From contig CAIMAQ010000118.1 of the NCBI GenBank assembly GCA_903839035.1, positions 1 through 51,558 of the forward strand: a stretch of DNA of 51,558 nt, in the 5' to 3' direction. The DNA is from an uncultured Opitutia bacterium. Lineage in GTDB: Bacteria; Verrucomicrobiota; Verrucomicrobiia; Opitutales; Opitutaceae. The notes beneath the pieces are model-generated. The model saw only the letters and a list, made by a program, of their open reading frames with translations, made no database searches and had not been told where the DNA came from. The number at the start of each line of letters is the position of its first letter. Position 1 is the first letter of the stretch. Positions 44,878 through 51,558 of this stretch are shown here, piece after piece. Position numbers and translations under genes: made by a program.

Positions 44878-45642
44878 TTATTTCGCGGTGCCCCAGCGCC
44901 GATGGAGGAATTTTTCCCACGGGGAAAACAGGATTTTATCCGCTAGCAGGCCGATGACAATGATGACGAACATGATGCCGATAACCTGCTCCATGGCATT
45001 AAGCTCGCGCCCGTAGTGCAGCAAATTGCCAAGACCGAATCCGCTGAGGATTGTCACGTAGATCTCGGCCGCCATGAGTGAGCGCCAGGCGAAGGCCCAG
45101 CCCTGCTTCATGCCGCTGACGATGTACGGCAGCGATGCCGGCAGCATGACCCGGAACCAGAGTTGGAGGCCTGACGAGCCCATCGTGCGGGCCGCGCGGG
45201 CGTAGATGGGCGGCACGTTGCGCACCCCATTATCCGTTGCGATGATCATGGACCAAAGTGTGCCCATCACGACGACAAAGAACATGGCCGTTTCGCTTTG
45301 ACCGAACCAGAGCAGCGCCAGCGGCACCCAGCAGACGCTCGGCAGAGTCTGCAGACCCAGCGCTACCAGGCCCAGGGTGTCCTTCACGATGCGGAAGCGT
45401 GCCGTCAGCAGCCCGAGCGGCAGGCCCAGCGCAATCCCGAAACCGTAACCTAGCAGGAGCCGGCGCATTGTGACCAGGGTCGCGTCCCAGAGCGTACCAT
45501 CGACAGCGGCCTCATACAGATAACGACCCACGCTGACGGGTGACGGCACCAGCACAGGGGACCAGATCTTGGCGCGAAACAGCGCCTCCCAAGCCACGAG
45601 AGCCAGGACGAAGAACAAAAGTGCGCGCAGGAGATGCTTCAT
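44878..45642 (-). CDS. ssuC: Sulfonate/taurine-type ABC transporter permease
   Basis: A 254-residue inner-membrane permease with six helices and the EAA-type loop ([21 protein letters not shown]). It closely resembles SsuC/TauC proteins. It overlaps the ATPase gene by four bases (45639-45642). The substrate may be sulfonates, taurine or a similar organosulfur compound; nitrate-type relatives are less likely given cysK and the regulator. Confidence 0.87.
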   Translation of the reverse strand: MKHLLRALLFFVLALVAWEALFRAKIWSPVLVPSPVSVGRYLYEAAVDGTLWDATLVTMRRLLLGYGFGIALGLPLGLLTARFRIVKDTLGLVALGLQTLPSVCWVPLALLWFGQSETAMFFVVVMGTLWSMIIATDNGVRNVPPIYARAARTMGSSGLQLWFRVMLPASLPYIVSGMKQGWAFAWRSLMAAEIYVTILSGFGLGNLLHYGRELNAMEQVIGIMFVIIVIGLLADKILFSPWEKFLHRRWGTAK

Positions 45643-46448
45643 ATGGCGTATTCATCGGACGGCCGCGCGTCGCCCTTGAGCGCAGCCGTGATCTCGATCG
45701 CGTAGCGCGCGAGCTCGATGCTGTTGATGTCGCGCCGGCGCGGCAGCGTGATCGTGAACTGCTCCTTGATCCGCCCGGGGTGCGGTGAGAAAAGTGCGAC
45801 GCGGTCGCCGAGGCACACCGCCTCGCGGACATTGTGCGTCACAAACACAATGGTTTTGCGGTGCTGCTGCCAGATATCCTGCAGATCGCCGTAGAGCTGC
45901 TGGCGCGTCAGGGCGTCGAGAGCCGCGAAGGGCTCATCCATCAGCAGCACCCGCGGATTGGGCGCGAGCGCGCGGGCCAGCGCCACCCGCTGCTTCATGC
46001 CGCCGGACAACTCATGGACGTAGGACTTGGTGAATTTCTCCAGGCCCACGAGCTTGAGGTAAAATTGCGCCACCTCGGTGCGCTCCGCCCCGCTGAGCCC
46101 GGGTTTCAGCTTCAACCCGAACAGCACGTTGTCCAGGACGTCCAGCCACGGGAAGAGGGCCGCCTCCTGGAACAGCACCATGCGGTCGCGGCCAGGCCCG
46201 GTGATGGGTGCCCCCGCGGTGTACAACCGGCCCTCATCCGCGAACTCGAGACCCGCGATGATGTTGAGCAAGGTCGACTTGCCGCAGCCACTCGGCCCCA
46301 CCAGGCAGATGAACTCCCCTTCCCCCACCTCCAGCGAGACATCGTCCAGCGCATGCACCTCGCGCCCACCCGAGCGGTAGCGCTTGCTGATGTGCTGCAC
46401 GGAGAGCTTCGAGGGGGTCTCGCTCTGGAGTTCGGTCGAAAGGGTCAT
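45639..46448 (-). CDS. ssuB: Sulfonate/taurine-type ABC transporter ATPase
   Basis: A 269-residue ABC ATPase. Walker A is GPSGCGKSTLL, the Q-loop is LFQEAALFPWLDVLDNV, the signature is LSGGMKQRVALARAL and Walker B is VLLMDEPFAALDALTR. FPWL and FAALD are characteristic of the SsuB/TauB/NrtD branch. Both ends overlap neighbours by four bases, forming a tightly coupled transporter set. Confidence 0.9.
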   Translation of the reverse strand: MTLSTELQSETPSKLSVQHISKRYRSGGREVHALDDVSLEVGEGEFICLVGPSGCGKSTLLNIIAGLEFADEGRLYTAGAPITGPGRDRMVLFQEAALFPWLDVLDNVLFGLKLKPGLSGAERTEVAQFYLKLVGLEKFTKSYVHELSGGMKQRVALARALAPNPRVLLMDEPFAALDALTRQQLYGDLQDIWQQHRKTIVFVTHNVREAVCLGDRVALFSPHPGRIKEQFTITLPRRRDINSIELARYAIEITAALKGDARPSDEYAI

Positions 46449-47404
46449 GGTTGGCCGGAAAACAATCGGTCCAGCGGGAGGGCATTCCGCAGGAACCCCG
46501 CATTTTGGGCGTCGGCCACCAGAAGCTCAAACTGCTTCTGTGTCACCTGGTCGGAAAATTTCAGCCGCCGCCAGGCGCTGGTCACGATGGCGTTGGACAT
46601 TTCCCGCTTCATCTCGGCACTAAGACCCGCGCGGACCCGCGCCCGAGCCTCCTCCGGATGGGTGTTGAGCCAGGCCGTGAGCTCACCGTGAGCCGCCTTG
46701 AACCTGGCCACCAGGTCTGGGTGCGCCTTCAGGAACTTCACGCTGGTGACCAGCACGGTCGTGACCGCGTCATTCTGCTCGAGAAAAATCTTCCCGCCGG
46801 CCTCCAATTCAAGGCGCGATACCCACGGCTCCACGGTCCAAACCGCATCGAGGCGGTCCGACTGGAACAGGGCGAGCTGGTCGGGATTCGCCGTCGGCAG
46901 CACCAGCACGTCGCCTCCGGTCTGGGTGACCTTGAAGCCCTGCTTTTTCAGCCAGGCGCGAGCGGCGACGTCCTGGGTGTTACCCAACTGCGGCGTGGCG
47001 AGGCGGCGGCCCTTGAACTGACCCGGGGCCGCAATGCGTCCGTCCCCCGCGACGACCAGCGCCGCGCCTCCAAGCGCGGAACCGGCCAGGACGCGGATTT
47101 CATCCCCGCCAGAGCGGATGTAGGCGTTGAGGGCGGGATTCGGACCGACATACGTCAGGTCGATCGAACCGGCAAAAATCGCCTCCATGGCACTCGGGCC
47201 GGCATTGAAGGGGAACCAGTGGATCGTCACGTCGGGCCCGAGCCGCTGCTCGAACCAGCCGTGTTTCTCCCGGGTGGAATTGCTGCCAATTACGCCTTGG
47301 GCGTGGGTGATATTGGGGAAATAGCCGACCCGCAGCGTGATTTTTTCCGCCCGCACGGCGCTGGCGCCTAAAGCGGTGAGGAGGAGGAGATAAAAAAGTT
47401 TCAT
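46445..47404 (-). CDS. ssuA: Sulfonate/taurine-type periplasmic binding protein
   Basis: A 319-residue protein with a signal peptide (MKLFYLLLLTALGASAVRA). The NMT1/SsuA-type two-lobe fold is shown by LRVGYFPNITHAQGVIG, FNAGPSAMEAIFAGSIDLTYVG and VWTVEPWVSRLE. FPNITHAQ is typical of a branch annotated as aliphatic-sulfonate binding. It delivers ligand to the SsuBC-like permease. Confidence 0.87.
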   Translation of the reverse strand: MKLFYLLLLTALGASAVRAEKITLRVGYFPNITHAQGVIGSNSTREKHGWFEQRLGPDVTIHWFPFNAGPSAMEAIFAGSIDLTYVGPNPALNAYIRSGGDEIRVLAGSALGGAALVVAGDGRIAAPGQFKGRRLATPQLGNTQDVAARAWLKKQGFKVTQTGGDVLVLPTANPDQLALFQSDRLDAVWTVEPWVSRLELEAGGKIFLEQNDAVTTVLVTSVKFLKAHPDLVARFKAAHGELTAWLNTHPEEARARVRAGLSAEMKREMSNAIVTSAWRRLKFSDQVTQKQFELLVADAQNAGFLRNALPLDRLFSGQP

Positions 47405-47424
47405 GATGGTTGCCGGGTAGAAAT

Positions 47425-48786
47425 TTAGAAAGAGACCTGAAAGCGGCTGATAAGGACCTGTTCGTCCTGCCGCAGGATTGGGGTAGTCGATGTCGCCGGC
47501 GCGGCGGAATTGAAGCCAAAGTTCGTCTGGTAATAGTCGAACTTGAACGCGACGGCTTTGCTCAGGTACCAGTTCAGGCCGAGACCGACGGAGGAGGCCT
47601 CGTTGGCGTTGCTCGCGGCCGCGGCGTAGAGCGGGAACGCCGCGTCATCGACCTTCAGGTTGGCGTAGCGCGCGGTGACCTCGAAGGCGCCCCACGTGCC
47701 CGCGGCGAAGTCGAAGTTCGTCTTGGGTACGACGCCGGTGAAGGACGAATCCTCGCCGGTCAGCACATACCCGGCGGCGACCTGCCAGGCCTTGTTCCGC
47801 AAATCGGTCTTCAAGCCGGTAGCGTTCGGACGAACCTCGACCGCAGAAATTACATACTCAGCGATCACCCCGAATGAGCCGATGCGATAATCAGCCTGCG
47901 GCGAAACACGCCAGGTCTGGCCGTCGGCAATGGTGGTGGAGTTGAAGGCAAAAAACGTCTGCTGTCCGTCGGTCTTGTAGCCTGAGGTACGGCCAGCGGT
48001 CGTCTTCTCGCGACCCGCACTGGCGGAGAGCCCGAAAGACAGGCCCTGCACGGTGGAGCCGGCGTCATTCTTGAACGGCGATGCCACCAGGCGCGCCACG
48101 ATATCCTTCTCGTTGTCGAAGTCCGTGTTGTTGGTGCTGCCACCGTCGCCAACGCCACCAAAGACACCGACCGTGTAATTGAGCGTGCCGTTGGACACCT
48201 CGCCGGAGGCCTGAACTCCGAGGTCGCGGTTGGGGACCAGGTTGGTGACGATTGAGCGCTCGTTGAAGAAGGTCCACGAGTCGGACTGCAGAAGCTCGAG
48301 GCCGACCGGCGACTTGAATTTGCCGAACTTGACCGTCAGGGCCTTGGAAAGGGCGACACTCAGGTTTGCATCAAGAATGCTGACACTGCTGCCGCCGAAC
48401 TCCGGCACGAACTGGAAGGAGTAGATCTTGGCGAACGTGCCTTCGGTGATGAGGCGCGCCCGGCGCAGGACGAAGGCATTTTTCACCACCCCGCCGCCGT
48501 CGCCGAAAAAGAGGCGCGAATCGAGCTGGGCGAGGCCGCGGATCTTCAGGGAGTTGGCATTGTCGGCTGACGCGAGCGTGACGCCCTTGTCGGTGACGGC
48601 GACCTTGTCGTCCTGAATCTCTTGTTTTCGTTCGAGCACGAGTAATTTGTGTTCAAGCGCGCTGATTTGTTCGCGCAGTTCCTGGAGCTCGGAATTGTCG
48701 ACCGGGGCGGCAGACAAGACGGTGGAAAGCGCCAGGACGGCCAGCAGCGCGGACGCGGGACGGGATGAAAATTTCACGGGATGCAA
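47425..48786 (-). CDS. Outer-membrane porin (OprO/OprP type)
   Basis: A 453-residue protein with a signal peptide (ALLAVLALSTVLSAAP). A short coiled coil (LQELREQISALEHKLLVLER) is followed by a 16-strand-type barrel ending in the C-terminal Phe of SRFQVSF required for outer-membrane assembly. The fold matches phosphate-selective porin O/P proteins. Its place upstream of the ABC transporter suggests that it admits the organosulfur anion rather than phosphate. The periplasmic coiled coil may trimerise the porin. Confidence 0.87.
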   Translation of the reverse strand: MHPVKFSSRPASALLAVLALSTVLSAAPVDNSELQELREQISALEHKLLVLERKQEIQDDKVAVTDKGVTLASADNANSLKIRGLAQLDSRLFFGDGGGVVKNAFVLRRARLITEGTFAKIYSFQFVPEFGGSSVSILDANLSVALSKALTVKFGKFKSPVGLELLQSDSWTFFNERSIVTNLVPNRDLGVQASGEVSNGTLNYTVGVFGGVGDGGSTNNTDFDNEKDIVARLVASPFKNDAGSTVQGLSFGLSASAGREKTTAGRTSGYKTDGQQTFFAFNSTTIADGQTWRVSPQADYRIGSFGVIAEYVISAVEVRPNATGLKTDLRNKAWQVAAGYVLTGEDSSFTGVVPKTNFDFAAGTWGAFEVTARYANLKVDDAAFPLYAAAASNANEASSVGLGLNWYLSKAVAFKFDYYQTNFGFNSAAPATSTTPILRQDEQVLISRFQVSF

Positions 48787-48891
48787 TGATGAGCTGTGGG
48801 TGCATGGTAACCTCCCGTGGACGGGTCAGTGCGGTGCGCGTGGATGGATTGGTTGTATACGGCCGCCGGTGGTGCCGGAAGGCCGGGAAAA

Positions 48892-49092
48892 TTATTCCGC
48901 GTCGGCCCGCAGTGACCCCGGAAGGCCGAGCCGGGTCTTTTCGGTGCGCTCGATCTGCGTGACGCGGCCTTCATGGACGGTGAGCTGCACGACGCCGTAA
49001 CGCAGGCCCTCAACCTTTTCGCGCACCAGGGCGAGCCAGTCGGGCAACGGAACGGACGCGGAAGGTGCGTCGAGCGAGATGGGTTTGGGCAT
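48892..49092 (-). CDS. DUF2292 (YezD-like) small protein
   Basis: A 66-residue protein matching DUF2292/YezD. LRYGVVQLTVHEGRVTQIERTEKTRL is split by a small hairpin and is the defining segment (residues about 30-55). Such proteins occur next to sulfur-assimilation genes in many bacteria, and a role in cysteine or sulfate control is suspected but not proven. It lies 23 bases after the Rrf2 gene. The 105-base gap to the porin has no gene. Confidence 0.82.
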   Translation of the reverse strand: MPKPISLDAPSASVPLPDWLALVREKVEGLRYGVVQLTVHEGRVTQIERTEKTRLGLPGSLRADAE

Positions 49093-49115
49093 GACGGAAA
49101 GTGCGGGCGTGAGAA

Positions 49116-49715
49116 TCAGATGGCGTAGTCGCCGAGCAGCTGGTGGAGCACGCCCTCGGTTTCATCGAGGCGGGCCGAACCGTGGCGGCGGGCGAGTTTC
49201 TGGGCATGGCGGGCGGGCAAACGGGGCGGCGTCGGCGCGACGTCGGCTTCGGGCGTAAACGGCAGCGGGACATTGTCGCGGCGCAGCTTGCGCAGCGTGA
49301 CCTCAACAACGTCGGCGAGCGTGTAGCGGTCGAGGATGCCGGCGATGGCGTTGCGCACATCGAGCATGAGCATCCGCAGGCCGCAGTGCGCCTCGTCGGG
49401 GCAGGTGCACTTTTCGTACGCCGTCTGGCTGACGCAGCCGATCGGGGCGAGCGGGCCGTCAATCAGGCGGACGACCTGGCCGATCGTAATCGCCTTGGCG
49501 GGCTTCGCGAGGCGGTAGCCGCCGAACTTGCCGCGAACGCTCGTGACCAGCTTGGCGTCCTTCAGCGCCGACATGATCTGTTCAAGAAACTTGACCGGGA
49601 GCTGCTCGGTGTCGGCGAGCTCCGAGACCTGGACCAGGGAACGTCCCACCTCGGCGGCGATGCCGAGATTGATGAGGGAGCGGAGGGCGTATTCGCCTTT
49701 TTTGGAGAGCTTCAT
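49116..49715 (-). CDS. Rrf2-family transcriptional regulator
   Basis: A 199-residue protein. The N-terminal winged helix (MKLSKKGEYALRSLINL then VKFLEQIMSALKDAKLV and SVRGKFGGYRLAK) is typical of Rrf2/CymR/IscR. Four Cys follow, at 94, 103, 105 and 111 (GCVSQTAYEKCTCPDEAHCG). This pattern could hold an iron-sulfur cluster or act as a thiol sensor. Being first in the operon with cysK and transporter, it probably represses this sulfur regulon when sulfur is ample. A basic C-terminal extension of about 50 residues is unusual for the family. Confidence 0.88.
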   Translation of the reverse strand: MKLSKKGEYALRSLINLGIAAEVGRSLVQVSELADTEQLPVKFLEQIMSALKDAKLVTSVRGKFGGYRLAKPAKAITIGQVVRLIDGPLAPIGCVSQTAYEKCTCPDEAHCGLRMLMLDVRNAIAGILDRYTLADVVEVTLRKLRRDNVPLPFTPEADVAPTPPRLPARHAQKLARRHGSARLDETEGVLHQLLGDYAI

Positions 49716-49770
49716 TTGCTGACTGCTTTAATCTACATTGATTTGATATGGATTAAGGCAAGAGGAAATT

Positions 49771-49789
49771 TTAGGATCGTTTGTCCTAA
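49771..49789. promoter_or_regulatory. Candidate operator TTAGGA-N7-TCCTAA upstream of the Rrf2 gene
   Basis: A perfect 6+6 inverted repeat within a 91-base AT-rich gap between the Rrf2 start and the MBL-hydrolase stop. A second weaker pair, TTAATC (49728-49733) and GATTAA (49751-49756), lies closer to the gene. Self-regulation by the Rrf2 protein is a reasonable guess. Confidence 0.4.
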
Positions 49790-49806
49790 TTCTTAAACCA
49801 CTCAGG

Positions 49807-50583
49807 CTAAATGATTAGCCGGAGTCCGTCGTAGGCCAGAAATACTCCAGCGGGCAGCTTACCTTCCCATTCCGTGTGCTCCACGGAGTGGGTCATATGG
49901 GTAAGATAGCTGACCGGGCTGCCGATCTCCGCTGCGGCGGCACACGCCTCCTCGATGTTCATGTGGGTGGGATGCGGGTCCGGGCGCAGGCCATCGAGGC
50001 ACACGGCGGCGGCGCCCCGCGCCAGCGTCACGGCCTCGGGGGACACGCTCTTGCAGTCGGAATAGTAGGCGAATTTTTTGCCCGACGATTTTTCCTCGAA
50101 CACGAGGCCCAGCGTGCTGATCGGCCCGTGCGGGAGCAGCGTCGCATGGATCCACCCCTGGGGAAATTCGAGCACCGGCGGCATGTCCGCCAGCAGGAAC
50201 GCCGGGTAGCCCTTCGACACCGGCCGGTCCCCGATCGCGTAGGGAAACATCGCCGCGACGCGGGCCTTCCCCTCCCCCGTCGAATAAACCGTGACCGCCT
50301 TCGCGCCGTGATCACAGAACCGGCGCAGGTCATCCATGCCCGCGAGGTGGTCGGCATGCCCGTGCGTCAGGATGAACACATCGAGGTGGCTGATCTTTTC
50401 CCGCACGCACTGCAGCCGGAACTCCGGCGAGGCGTCCACCTGGACATGCAGCCCGTCCATCACCACGTGGATGGAAGTCCGCATCCGGTTATTCCGCGGA
50501 TCGGTTGAGGTGCAGACGGCGCAGTCGCAGCCGATCATCGGCACGCCCTGCGATGTCCCCGTGCCAAGAAAAATAACCTCCAT
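49807..50583 (-). CDS. MBL-fold metal-dependent hydrolase (PhnP-like)
   Basis: A 258-residue metallo-beta-lactamase-fold enzyme. THGHADHLAGMDDLRRF supplies the di-metal site. An early GTGTSQGVPMIGCDCAVC has the Cys pair typical of the PhnP/phosphoribosyl cyclic phosphodiesterase branch. SDCKSVSP and LTHMTHSVEH provide later ligands. The exact phosphodiester substrate is unknown. The start at 50583 gives MEVIFLGTG; a 4-codon longer alternative is less typical. Confidence 0.83.
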   Translation of the reverse strand: MEVIFLGTGTSQGVPMIGCDCAVCTSTDPRNNRMRTSIHVVMDGLHVQVDASPEFRLQCVREKISHLDVFILTHGHADHLAGMDDLRRFCDHGAKAVTVYSTGEGKARVAAMFPYAIGDRPVSKGYPAFLLADMPPVLEFPQGWIHATLLPHGPISTLGLVFEEKSSGKKFAYYSDCKSVSPEAVTLARGAAAVCLDGLRPDPHPTHMNIEEACAAAAEIGSPVSYLTHMTHSVEHTEWEGKLPAGVFLAYDGLRLII

Positions 50584-50637
50584 GGTGGGGATCACGGAAA
50601 CACGGAAGCGCCGCCAGCGAAAGCAAAACGTGGGCGC

Positions 50638-50669
50638 AAAAAAGGCGCCCCGCTTGCGCGGGACGCCTT
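50638..50669 (-). terminator. Intrinsic terminator after groEL
   Basis: On the minus strand AGGCGTCCCGC-GCAA-GCGGGGCGCCT followed by six T (50643-50638). It lies 29 bases beyond the expected groEL TAA at 50698-50700. This supports that TAA, not the distal TGA of the open frame, as the true end. Confidence 0.85.
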
Positions 50670-50697
50670 GTGATTTATTGGGAGGGAACAGCGGGAC

Positions 50698-51558
<861 letters not shown>

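Noticed and set aside
43814-49715. Nitrate or thiamine-precursor transporter identity for the ABC system
   Set aside because: The binding protein resembles several related families, but cysK, the DUF2292 protein and the Rrf2 regulator point to sulfur. No nitrate reductase or thiamine gene is nearby.

Overview
The window is high-GC, gene-dense bacterial DNA. It most resembles Verrucomicrobiota, family Opitutaceae. That placement is inferred from the abundance of phytanoyl-CoA dioxygenase (PhyH) genes, unusual glycoside hydrolases (GH38, DUF4450, GH172/DUF2961, GH127), a caa3 oxidase cluster with a Sco protein, and many dispersed intergenic hairpin repeats. No rRNA, tRNA, CRISPR array, prophage or plasmid replication gene was seen. 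No gene-free stretch exceeds about 300 bases.

Region 1 (1-17158, all + strand) is a tightly packed catabolic locus. In order it holds the end of an unidentified gene, a free-standing lipoyl-domain protein, a possible (alpha/alpha)6-barrel protein, a DUF4450-like giant protein, a divergent GH38-like protein, TPP-dependent E1 alpha, a PhyH dioxygenase, E1 beta, a second PhyH dioxygenase, a D-lyxose-isomerase-like cupin, a fused class II aldolase/short-chain dehydrogenase and a canonical GH38 alpha-mannosidase. None of the complete glycosidases has an evident signal peptide, so the locus looks built to process imported glycosides in the cytoplasm. The dioxygenases may strip substituents from the sugars. 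The exact substrate cannot be read from sequence.

Region 2 (17304-23398) holds lolD-lolC and lysS on the minus strand, a DUF4010/MgtC-like membrane protein on the plus strand, and a secreted M20 peptidase. Region 3 (23548-27416, minus) is a second glycosidase operon: GH127-like, GH172 (DUF2961), then a GH43/32-like beta-propeller enzyme.

Region 4 (27556-30611) carries lipB and lipA, which make the lipoyl cofactor used by proteins such as the one at 320-733. They are separated by a small secreted protein on the opposite strand and followed by an AMP nucleosidase. A REP-associated tyrosine transposase (RAYT), split by a -1 frame change and bracketed by inverted REP hairpins, follows at 30654-31190. 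Next come a divergent AraC regulator/PhyH pair (31192-32958) and a small MazG-like protein.

Region 5 (33469-43767) is the copper/respiration block: Sco with a copper-binding front domain and a membrane-anchored His-rich protein (minus); heme A and heme O synthases and a DUF420 protein (plus); an azurin-like lipoprotein (minus); and caa3 oxidase subunits II-I-III-IV followed by CtaG (plus). Region 6 (49715 down to 43814, minus) is a sulfur-acquisition operon: Rrf2 regulator, DUF2292 protein, porin, sulfonate-type ABC transporter (SsuA-B-C-like) and cysteine synthase. The window ends with an MBL-fold hydrolase and the C-terminal part of groEL, whose reading frame is disturbed just before the usual Gly-Gly-Met tail.

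At least six kinds of inverted-repeat element lie between genes, often inside operons. They are a notable architectural feature of this genome.
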